Assembly (NCBI RefSeq): GCF_050948215.1
Contig: NC_135155.1
Location: 15,961,001 to 16,025,000 of the forward strand
DNA length: 64,000 nucleotides
Origin: Halictus rubicundus
Taxonomy: Eukaryota; Arthropoda; Insecta; Hymenoptera; Halictidae
Reading direction: 5' to 3'
The notes beneath the pieces were generated by a model that worked only from the letters and a program-made list of their open reading frames with translations, was not told the DNA's origin and made no database searches. The position numbers and the translations under genes are program-made. Positions 33,150 to 45,200 of the stretch are shown here, piece after piece. Within the stretch, counting starts at the first letter, position 1. Every line of letters starts with the position of its first letter.

Positions 33150-35674
33150 TTAACAACGTCCAGTGTCCTTGACGCGTTTTCTGGGCGCTGCTCGTAAAAT
33201 ATCATCCACGCGTAAAATCATTTCCGCTGCTTCCGCCGCGCTAAGTAAAACTTGCCTCTTCACGATCCAGGATTCGGTGATGCCTAGTCGTTTCATGCAC
33301 CCGACTTGTCCTTTCTCCATATCTATAAGAAATCATATTTTCACTTATCGTTCTATAGTTTAACACTAGGTTTACAGGATTCTAAGATACAAACTTACCG
33401 AGACCCATTGTCTTCTCGCCGGAATTATGCAGAGCCCGGAGTTTGCTAACTAGTTGAGCTGAATCGTAACCAGCATTGTCGGCAATAACGGTTGGTAATT
33501 GTTGTAAAGCTCGAGCAAACGATTCCATCGCGATCGCTTCTTTCCCACTAGTTTTAGCCGCTGCTTTCATCACGGCGCAAGCCATTGCCATCTCGCTGCA
33601 TCCTCCACCATAAACGATTTTAGAATCGCGAATGGTGGCCGTTAACACGCACAAAGCATCGTGCAAAGATCTCTCTGCCTCGTCAAGAATTTGTTGCGTG
33701 GCGCCTCTTATCACTATCGTACAAGCTTCTCCCAAAGCAACATTGGAGAATTTCAGCAGCGTATCTTCGCCTATCATTACCTGGAAAAATGGCACTTTAA
33801 AATCGGCCCATCATAATAAGGCAATTTAAAGACGTACCTGTTCGATGAGACCACAATGTCCAAGCTGTACCGTTTCAGGGCTATCGAAAGTGCTAACAAT
33901 TTCTCCGCCAGTAACCAGAGCTAATCTCTCAATACCGTCGAAGTCGGCATGTTCGATCGCCATAATACCAGCATCGGCAAACAATTGTTCAGGGTAATTG
34001 TAAATTAATTGTCTGTTGATGAACACGTTGCAGCCGTGCTTTAAGATCTTGTCAACTTTGTCCTAAATTAAACATAATTGTTATGTAATTATTAGTAATG
34101 TTAAAACTATTTTGAGCAGTACTGGAGTACTAAACTGTACCACCTGAGATTACTCATAACCTGCTCGTTGCATAAGAAAAAATTTTAAACAGAAGTTCCT
34201 TCATATCAAATAAATTGTATTATAATATGGGATATTTAAATATGTGAATCGAGAGAGTATTCACCCCATATACCTTAATACTCGATTACTCTTTCAAATT
34301 GCACATTTAAATATTACACGTTATGAAACAAAAAATTAAGATCGCCCTTTTGTCTCGATTAAAAAGTGAAATATAAAAATACTAATTATTACATAGTATT
34401 TACTAGTTAATGTCTAACAACTTTTGTTTAAAACATCTTTTGATACAATAAGTAGGTTACCAATAAATATAGGTGGTACAGTTAAGTGACTCATCCAGTA
34501 TAATTACCTTCATCTTCTCTTTCTCTGCTGCCTCCAATTCTGCGATTTTCGCCATTGAATCAACTCGAACCCTGGATCCAAATACCTGTAAACAAGTACG
34601 CATGTTAGTTGCAACCCATCAAAAAGTCTCATTATCGTAGGCTTGTATTTGTGCCATCTCAACGCACTTTGATTTTATCCGTGTCCATAGGTGTGTTGGC
34701 TATGAGTATCTTAGCATCGACCATTTTTGGTGGTTGGTGCATTCCTGGTTTTTTGTCCAACAAAAATCCATTAACTAGATCAGACTTCGCCAGAGATCCT
34801 CCACGCTTTTTGATTATTTGGATGGCCGACAAATTGCCTGATCCCTTGAGACTCAGCACAGCTTCCAATGCGAGATAGCCGAAGTGTTCTTTGTGTTGAG
34901 CCAAAATTTTCGAGCTCAGAGTTGTACGCGCGATATTCAGTAACTCCTCGTGAAAACGTACATGATGCTGAGAATTAGAATAGTCTACCGCGATGCTGGA
35001 TAAAGCTTCTCGAGCTGCCTCAGTGGCTTTCCTCCAGCCAGAAATGATAGTTTGCGGATGAATCTTCTGATCGATTAATTTCTCTGCCTCCCTTAACAAT
35101 TCGGAAGCTGAAATAAGAATTAAGGCATTTTATTTAACTGGATCTGGCTGGGTGAACGTTTGATACCAAAGCTTCTTTAGCTTGAACACTACTGCTAAGA
35201 GGCAACACTTCAATAATATACTACTTTTTAATTTTCGGTGCCACACACACAAAGTCCACTCAAAGGATGCTACTGACAATTCCAATACGAAAACGTAAAC
35301 TTTCAACAAGTACCGGTGACTATGTGGGGCTCATTGGTAATCAATGTGTTAATAATATACAAACCAAGGACTGTTACAGATGTAGTCCCATCGCCAAATT
35401 CGTCGTCTTGTACGCGAGACATATCAACCAGAATTTTGGCAGCTGGGTTGTCCACACCCACGCTTTTGAGAATGGTTGCTCCATCATTGGTGACTTGTAC
35501 CTGTCCCGCAGATCGACCGTGCGCCACCAATATCTTATCCATACCTTTTGGTCCAAGCGTGGATTTGACCAAATCACCGAGAGCGATTGCTCCCACGAAT
35601 AAACTTAGCCTGGCAATTTCTGCCTTTTCTTCCTCCGCCTCATTCTTGAGGATCCTAACAGGATTCAAGGACAC
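33150..35674 (-). CDS. CCT2: T-complex protein 1 subunit beta, with a frameshifted exon
   Basis: Subunit of the cytosolic TRiC/CCT chaperonin that folds actin and tubulin. Exons on the minus strand: 35365-35674, 34668-35107, 34508-34586, 33838-34062, 33399-33780 and 33150-33322. Family motifs: LVKSTLGPKGMDKIL, TNDGATIL, VDNPAAKILVDMSRVQDDE with GDGTTSVTVL (ATP site), FINRQLIYNYPEQLF, and YGGGCSEM with IADNAGYDSAQLV. The 34508-34586 exon is 79 bases where 78 are needed. VFGSRVRV and then SMAKIAELEAAEKEKMK lie in different frames, split around 34557-34562. Without the extra base the exons give 535 codons, the family's length. The first residue(s) (M before VSLNPVRILK) must come from a small exon beyond 35674, or from the in-frame ATG at 35701; this is not resolved. 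Confidence 0.9.
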
Positions 35675-35701
35675 CTGCGTAACAACATTAAAATTGATCA
35701 T

Positions 35702-38700
35702 TAATATACTTCAAATGAAAATTCAGCGTGTACATTGATTCATAGCGTGCATTCAAAACGTTTCTAGACGCATTGTCCCTTAACAAAGTTTACTTTATGT
35801 AAAAGTTCATATTTAACCTAACCATACATGAAATCGATAAATTAATAACCACGAATGTAATGAATCCGTGACTTTCAGAAAATAATCGTTTGGTGTTTGA
35901 AATCAATATAAGAAATGAAAAAAGTCCGATTAATGACACACGTGCGCCATTTGTCACACCTTCAGATACGAAACCGGGCGATGAAAGTTTACGAGTAATT
36001 ATATAAATTTCTGATGATACTAATACGGTACCCATTTAGTATGCACACTAGAATATCAAAATCAATTAATTACCATTCTAAATCACTGTTAAAACGATCG
36101 GACACAATTTCTTCGAGAATAACGTTACTTCAACTCTACAGCAAAGCACAATTACAAGGAATTATAGTTTTGCAGATGGCGCTTCCATCTACAACATTCA
36201 GAATATATTTTCTGTGCTCGTTTTCCGTTGGAGCTCTCCTTTATTGGTTAAACGGATAGACGTGAATTGTTCGTAGCAAATCAGATAATAGCTTCGGACT
36301 TGGAGGAAATGGAATATACCATTCATAATAGAGTTTCAGAAAAAACTGCGAGAACCTTCTTTCGCAACGTAGATGGCGCTATTGCTACAACACACGTCGC
36401 TTGCGACTCTAAATTGAATTCCTTTTAAGGCTCGTTGAAGGAACAACTACACGAATTGATAGATAACTATTCTCTATCGAACATTAAACTATCACACACT
36501 CGTAAACATGAAATTCACTCTCGATGCAGGATTTGTTTAAACGATGATTTAATAGCTACTATTTAAAAGAAGTATTACGAATTATTCAAATCTGTATTTG
36601 TAGGTAAAACAGCACACTGGATCGTAGCAGAGATAATCAATCTCTAGAAGCTCTAGAGGCTCTATTTTTGTGTCACATCCTACCGTATCGGTCGGAACTA
36701 ATATTGTGGAACTAATATCACAGACGAGATGTAAGAATAGACCATTTCAGTCACCTCATCTTATGCTTTTTCGTGTCGCACGACATGAAATACCGTGAGA
36801 ATGTTCATGGTTTACAAGTTATTCTGTACCTTGAATTCTATTACCTACCTTCACTAAAAAATTAGGTGGCAACATGGTCAAAGGAGTGCTTGTCGACATC
36901 ATTGGGAAAAGAAGTTGTTATAATCATTACACAGCCAGAAATAATAAATTTTACAGTGAATTGCGTACGATAAATTAATGCGTGCGAATATTCATGGCTT
37001 AAAAGTTATTCTATATCTCGAGTTCTATTAGGTATTTTTACTAAAAAATTAGATGGCAAGATGGTCAAGGGATTGCTTGTTGATACCATTACCAAAAGAA
37101 ATTGTTATATACATTAAACAGCCAGAAATAATAAATTTATCAGTGAAATTTGCGTATTTAATTGAATTGTGTCTGAATTTACTTTAGACTAGCTCGGAAT
37201 GAGCGAAGGTGGGCCTTCATTGCTTTCCTTGTTCACCCTGGGACCACCTTCACCATTTTGGTAAGGTCCTTTCAATTATTAACCGAAACACACCTTTTCT
37301 TGGTCCAAAAATTACAATTTTTATGGTCAAGAAGTTTATTGATGATTCTCTTTGTTTACTAACAATCTTTGAATGACGTGCAGACTGATATACAAAATAA
37401 GGTACATACAGCTCCGTATTTTTTGATTCAGTGATATGTCTTTGAATATACACGCGTTGTTTGTTTATTTACATGACTGTTGCAAAAGAAAGTTTATTCA
37501 ATGTATGCTGCTAATAAATGTTTACAAAAGAACGACGCTACAGTGATCACAGAATATGCTTAGCTAAGAAAAGTATTCGTATAGAAGGATCATGGAAATA
37601 AAAAAATATAGTTTCTTATATTAATAACAATATGGAATGTACATTAACTTGGAGAAGTTATTGCGTACACGACTTGAACATTTTTACATAAATATTTGTA
37701 GTAGGAGTGCGTTTAACAATATGTCATTAATGTCTGATAGATGCGATGCACTTTCAATAACAATTTCGCCTGGAAATTGAAGTTGTAAAGACAGTAGAAA
37801 TTTTAGTACAGGGCTGTAGATCACTATACATTATATCAGAACTATGCAAGTGCATACGTGGCATGTTAAATACAATTTTGGATTATTTCATTTTATGTAT
37901 TCTAGTTATTTTTACTAATTGCGTAATTATAGTAATGTTTGGAAATCTTTTTGAACCACACCAAATAGAGTAATCTTTAATATTGCACAATATCGAATAC
38001 ATGTACAATGTCTACAGGTACAAGCTCAGTCACAGCATTTTGTAAGTTCTCCCATGTTACTGTAAAAATTTATTTTCACATTCATTCCATACGAACACTT
38101 TTGCTTCTCACGATAGGCGTATTATGTAGCTTTACAATGCTCTGTTGTAATTTTATGAAATTGTAGTAGGATTTCCGTAAATGATAAAATTAGTATCTGT
38201 AATAAAATTGGGTAATTTAATTCAGATATTTGTAAAACCATTTTAGTAGAATGTAATATTGTGACTTTGTTAATAAATATTCATCTGCAAACTATTCTTG
38301 AAGGCCTATTACATAATAAAATAAAATTTCACAGCATTAATAAATATGCAATATACAAGTCAGCTTCTACATTTTCTTTCCGTATGTGATCTTGAAAATT
38401 TGAAAGGACTTTCAAACGTTTTTAAGTATACTATGTAACAAATAATATTGACTCAATTATGCAAGAGGCCCCTGGTATTTTGTAATCTATCTAGACAATC
38501 TAGACGCTACCCGATCTTAAAAAATTTATTGAAATGTTAATTTTAAATTGTAAATTTGGCTTCTAATTATCCGTTATTCGTCGAGAATCATAAATCGTGA
38601 TATCGCAGAAACAATTAGCAGTGATTAGTGAAGCATTCGTCTTATTTATCGCTGATACAGAAATATACATACTTTATCACCGATTTCTATGAAACAGTTA

Positions 38701-39280
38701 CCAATAATACGGCTTCATTTCGCGCAATTTATTGTCCGTTTATACTTATAATTTACGTAAATTCGGGACATGGAAGTGTTGTCATTTATCTGAATATTGT
38801 TATCAATTCTTATTATTCCAGAATTGTTACTTCAAAATTCCTTAAATTTCGTTTACTTATAACGTGGCTCGAATTCAGGGGATTTCACTAAAAGATCAAT
38901 AAAGTTTCTTGAACAAAGTAAATCAGTTGAATTCACTCTTATGAAAAGTGGTATGAAAGCGAGTGAAAATCATGAAACAACTTTTACAATTTGTTAAAGA
39001 TTCTACTTTCAATAAAACTTCCATAATTCTATACAAGTAACGTTAGGAACCACCTTGTACTTCAAACTCAAAGTTATAATTCGTATTGTTTCATTCTTAT
39101 TTTGACTGTTATTACTCGATGAAATTGACATTTTTCTTTTCAGAATCGAACGTTTCCCTTGCCATTGGAGTTACATAGTAATTGACTCCGCATCGATGGT
39201 GTCCGCAAATCGCAATTGAAACGCTGGACATCATTTGCATAAATTATTTCCATAAGTTGTAGGAACACGATCGAACGAAA
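35702..39280. other. CCT2 upstream and KIAA0513-like 3' flank
   Basis: 35700-36400 should hold the CCT2 promoter and first exon, unassigned. 36400-39280 is AT-rich and gene-free except for a tandem duplication at 36798-37155. The part next to 39281 is probably the 3' UTR of the KIAA0513-like gene. Short frames here are unsupported. Confidence 0.4.
36798..37155. repeat. Diverged tandem duplication, ~180-bp unit, 2 copies
   Basis: Copy 1 (36798-36966) and copy 2 (36983-37155) share 'gttattct', 'ctaaaaaattag', 'tggcaacatggtcaa' (variant 'tggcaagatggtcaag'), 'gcttgt' and 'cagccagaaataataaattt'. Similarity is estimated by eye at 80% or more. Confidence 0.75.
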
Positions 39281-42200
39281 CTACCGCCAAGGTTCAGTTT
39301 CGTTATACATTCTCTCTATGTTGTCACGTAACATTTTCTCCTGGTCTGTAAAATAAAAAAAAAAACTCTGTGTAGAACGACGTAGTTTGAAAATAATATA
39401 CTAATTTCATGAGACCTGTATTATGTCATTATACACTAATCGGTTGCTCCAGATGGTATACATAAATAGAAACACCTAAGTATTTAAGAAAAATTAAAGT
39501 ATCTTCAGAAAACGCTTTAAAACAATGTTAAAATGTTGGTAAATCTTCGAGAAACTTTATTTATATTTATTTTAGTTTTATATTTCAATATTCATACTCA
39601 TATTTCATTAGTTTTCATAATAATGATCGTGATCTCAGAACTTCTACTTGCACATGTTTCTTAGAATACATTCACTAATATTCATAGCAAATAGTTATCA
39701 AGGAAAAATATTAAAATATTCTCGTATTTACTACACCATTTTAAAAGTGCTGAACGAGTTCGAATTTTGCTACTCACATTTAACTACATCAAGAAAAATT
39801 CATACATATGGTACGAAATAGAACGAATTATTTTAAAGGGAAAATTAACATATACAATTATCTCTAGATTGTTAAAGTAGTTGCTTTCTGTTAGCTGCAC
39901 TAATTCTAAAGAAATGACAAAAAGTACGTATACGTAAAGAGAACTTGTGAAGTCGTGTGTAATGTTTAAATAAATTTTGATGAAAAATTGTCGCGACACA
40001 GATGCACAGATAAATATTTTCGAACACGTATTGAGTGAGGGTCTTACCTTTCGTTAAATTAGCAATTACACACTGCTTCCTAAGAAATTCTAAGCACAGA
40101 GTTCGTGACAGGCCGAATGCGTGCATATTACACGTGAATGTTCTAAAAAAATCCAACCAATTAAAAATTAAAACTACAGAAAGTAGGAACACCAACAAAA
40201 TTCTAAACTGTGCTCTAACAAGTGTATCTACCCTAATTGACCGAACACGATGTTAGCCTGGAACCTGCGATCTTCGGCAGCGATGGCTTCCTGATCTAGA
40301 GATTTAGGTCTTGGGGGAACTGGTTTCGAAGCTCTTTCGCATTGCACTGCGTCGAAAAATGCTGCCGTCCAAAATCTCATCGATGTCCAAATCGGTTGCA
40401 CTCGCAGATGCGTATACAAATATTCTCGGTATGGTTCTAGGCCTGGTACTTCGACTTTCCACAAGAAACATTAAATTGAATTGCAATTAACACGTTAAAT
40501 GCCACGCTGCGTTGACTCTACGTTTATGTTTATCCTACTCCGCTGCTCTTTCTATTTGACGGTAAATACGCAGACTAAAATTCATTTTCCAAATTGGAAA
40601 ACTGATTACAGCACTCAGCGTTCCACACGAGAAGTCCCATGAAAGGATTGGTCAGAGTGGAAGGGCCACGCCCCGTTTCACACGTATTTTCAGTTCTAGC
40701 TACTCTGTTGGCTAAAGCGGTCGCACATACTATGTACTGTGTGACGTCACAGCCAAAACACTGGAGCGAGCGAGGATCCCTTTTGCCCTTGTGCCGTCCC
40801 TTGAGACTTCTTGCGAAGCACGGACCAGTATTGTGCATGCCTCGCAAGAAGTCCTGTGAAAGGAATGCGGAGCTGATTGGTCAAAATGGATGGGGCACGT
40901 CTTGTCCACGGTGGGGGGGATAGGCGGAGCGAATGAGGGCTTCTCGTGAGGCACGGACAGTAGATCAGACCTTCCAGAATTAAACGAATTCTATTCGATC
41001 CTATAAAATTTTCTAATCAATCCTATAAACGTTTTCGTAAAAATATAAATTGCAAACTACAAAGCTTTACATTTTATGAAGAAATTCGTAACCATCAAGA
41101 CGACGACTCGGACGACATTATCGAGATAGAAATTTCTGAAGACTCGATTCTTTCGTCTACAACAGGGGTGACGAACTTCTTCTCCAATGGGAGCCAAAGA
41201 ACGCCCACTACCAATGCGACGGTCCTCTCACTATGGAAGAGAGCAGCTCTCTCACTTCTGACCTAACCCGTGTGCCAGAGTGATGGACATGATATCTGAC
41301 TCTTCCACTTCCGTTCAGCAGCCAAGTGGAGGGGGCAAAGCCGGAGAGAAGACTGGGGATGGGAGCCACAACTGGCTCAGGAGCTGCTAGTTCATCACTA
41401 GTGTCGCCAGATCAAGACTTTTTCCCCCACTCTAATTTCCCCTTCTACCTATAACTTTCTCCCCTCAATTCGTGCTCCGTCCCCTGATCTGGCGACACTG
41501 TTCGTCACCCCTGGTCTCTAACTTTTGAATACTGTTAACTGTAGAAAATATGCAGCCTACACTCAAAATCACTACAGTTTTTGTTAGGAAGGAAAGAAGT
41601 TCTTTTGTTTCGTTTAACAGAGTGGGGAAGTGAAGAATGATTTTAGTACCTTCGTGGTAGAACGTGAAGCACATGTTCATAAGACTTTTCGCTGGTGCAA
41701 AATCGTCAGCCTCGTGGCATTCGAAAAGCGCCACTGCGAAATGTTGCGCTAAGGAATAAAACGAGGCCTCTGTGACGCAAGGGCGGGCTCTTCTCGCGTT
41801 CACCACTCGGGAGAACCATATTCTACCAGACTCTGTCTGCAAAACATTCAGAAACGTGTCGTTTATTACAACTGGATCGAAGTTATTCGTATGATATTGG
41901 TTTCGCGTCGGCGATTCAGATTCTTGATACGTACGAGAACCATTTGTCCAAAGTTTGCTTTCTGTTCTTGTTCAACGGCGTTTGGAGCGTCGAACAAAAG
42001 AGGTACGAAGGCTTTCATGAAGTCCGCGGCAGCTTCTTCCGATTGGCTGTCTGCCGACAAACTGGAGGCCCAAGATTGAACTGATCCTGATGAGCCTAAA
42101 TTTTCAATCGGTCAAGGTTGCATTCTGTTTTTATTTCAAAGTGAAGTAATAATTGAGAATCACTCGTTAAAATAATCTGTACCTGATCTGTGCCACATTC

Positions 42201-45200
42201 TACGACCGTCCATATTCGAATCTAAACTCGTGCTAGGTCCGTAGCCATCTTGATCGCTCGTCGAGTCACTGCTACAAGGCATATCTGAAATAACAATCTA
42301 CAGGAAACACTCTTCTAAATTTCTACTAGCATATCTACTAATTTTCTAGTCGATACTCAAACATGGTGCGTGTATCACATTAAAGGATGGTATATCGCAT
42401 TATTGTTATTTTAACACCTCCAAGGACGCGTCTAAGCAGAAACGTCTACAGAAACAAGAAGGGTACAGTGATGCTACCCTACTATAACACATTTAGAATC
42501 TAATCGCACATTTTCAAGATGTGGATTGTAGAAAAGCGCAAATTTTTGCGTTTAAACAATTCGGGGTACACGGGGGATTGCATAAAAGCGCAGTATTTTC
42601 GTTTAAACAATTTCGGGTACGCGGTGGATTACATAAAAGCGCAACATTTTATGTTCAAACAATTTAGGGTACACGGCGGATTGCAGAAAAGCGCAACATT
42701 TTAAGTTTAAACAATTTCGAGTACGCGGCGATCCTAAAGCGAACAATTCTAACCTGAACATCCATAGGTGAACATTTTTCCAGCATAATTAAGAATAAGT
42801 TAGAAACAATGAATCGTTCCGACAGATTTCTTTGAAAAATTATCGTCGAACTTATCATAATAATTGAGCAATTATTTATCTCGGACTGTGTCTAAAAGAA
42901 TTTCATTATACCAATTAAATATGTTTCGTTTTGCATATTTGCTTGTATCAATCAATTCGCTTGAAAATATTTTAACAATTTTTATACAGGAATTTGACTA
43001 AATATATAATTTCGTTGCAGGTGGATTTTATTACCTATTAATCGTTCATCTGCCGGATTTTTTATACGTTAATCGGTTATCTGGCTATATTATACTAAAA
43101 AGCGTGTGATTTTACAAAATTCCAACTACATCTTGGAATTACTCAACAACGAACAGTAAAGTATGAACAACATCTTTACGCAGAGGGTGAATTCGCGTGA
43201 AAGCGTTCAAAAGCATCCTTCCACCAAGGGAAAATATTTTTCACACAATCAGCATGAGTCTAAATAGACACTATTGTGTCCGCACTGAAGAGAAAGCTTC
43301 GACATATCAGCTACCACGGCCACGCAAGAAAGGTGACCAAAATTCGAGGTACAAGCGATGACGTTCTTCGTGGAAATGTAGAAACGTGGTTATCATAAAA
43401 CAAACATTTCTCACGTGAGAATTCGGTTTGTAGGTAATACATTCTTGTGATAAAATATTTCTCAAGTTCTGAATTTCTTATAAATTCAGTATAACAGTTT
43501 ATTACTTTCTATGAAAAAAAAAAATAGTATGACTCAACTAATTTATCACTTTCCTCGAGTTTTTTCCCCATTATCCACTTTTTCCTGTGTGACTCCTCTA
43601 ATTTCTTGCAATCCTACACCTACTGCTTAACGTTTGCTGTGTTCCAGTTACAATGAATGCAATTTCTGTTACGCTTTCTCTCCAAATATTTTGACATACG
43701 TGCTTTCTCTGCATCTTTTTATCAGCTTGCGATTTATTATTGTTTTTAACATTATCTCCCACATTTGATGTTTCGAAAATTGTAACTCCATACGGAGCAA
43801 ATTACACGTCAAGTGCCAAGGTCACGTCAAGGACCATTTAAAATAAACTGAAAATGAAAAAAAAAATTTCGCTCGAAGTATTTTTAGCATAAAGCTTTTT
43901 CGATTGTACCACGAATTTTGCTATCTCTGTTTCGCATATCGATTCCGATCGACTACTAATGAAAAACGCGCGAGTGAAAATGTCACGCAGACGAGATTCC
44001 GAATGAAACTTTTCCCTCAGCGCAGCAGGAAGAGGTTGACACAAGGATTTTGGTGGCATACGAATGACGCCTGCTGTGGTTCACAATACATTCACATCAA
44101 CGTTCATTTACCTAAACGAAAAACGACCGTCTGATAGCGGTTCGGGGCCCTGGCTTTGTGACAAAAAAACAGTGACATATGTTATATTATAAAAATAAAA
44201 AATCGCTTTCACGTTAAATAACGACGAGAAATAACTTTTTCATAAAAAAAAAATAACGTGTTCCCAATCATCCTAAGTTTACACAAAAGAGATGCAAACC
44301 TTATTTCCGTTCTATGAATTACAATGAATAAAATATCTCGTAGTTTCATTAAACTATTCGGTACAGTTTAACATTTTTTTTTACTGTAAAACGTTTAAAT
44401 ATTTTCTTTTCTGGGCGTAGATCCCGGTATGCAATGAATATTTCGCAAAACATGGAAAAGAGGAGCCTCGTCGATAAAATTGGCTCATGTTTTTCCGAGT
44501 GGTTATGCAATCTTCTTAATCATTTTAATGAAACATCCACTTCGTTACTCACCTGCTTTGTAATTTAATTTATCAAATGGATCCGGCCCCGTGGCTTTGA
44601 TATCCTTCTCCTGAAGGGGTTCTATGCTCTCCTGGCTGTCTCTATCCGGGCTATTATCTTCCTCGACTTTATTGTCCTGTTTTTTGTTCGTGGCTGATCT
44701 CGAGGATGCTATTTCCTCGTACGTCATGCCCGGCGGGTATTTCCGCGAACATCTCGACATGTTCGCGCTACCCTGACGCTCCAATTTGTGCCTCGCCATC
44801 GCTTCATAGTCTTCGTACGATAATCCAGCCCCGAATCTGCCAGCGGACGACAGTGAAAAATTAACTCCGCCGAATAAAATTCTTTCCCGTGCAGTTTGAT
44901 CAATCTTTTTTTCCTTTTTTACTTATAAATCAGTTTGAAAATAAAAAATTCACGGCGCTTTATTATAAATCGTTATAAACATAGATATTCATTTTTCTCG
45001 CATCTTTATTCGATTTATATTTGTATAAATTACCGTAAAGCTTGTCAATGGAAACAGTCTTGCAAAAGGCCCAGTGAGGATTAAGTTGAATTTACATCTT
45101 TTTTATTCTCGATGATCATCGTGGATGATTATTTTCTCAATTGAGACCTTCTGTCTTTCCAAAGGAAAAAGGTCGATTCGCATCGTGCGATGTGGTTAGA

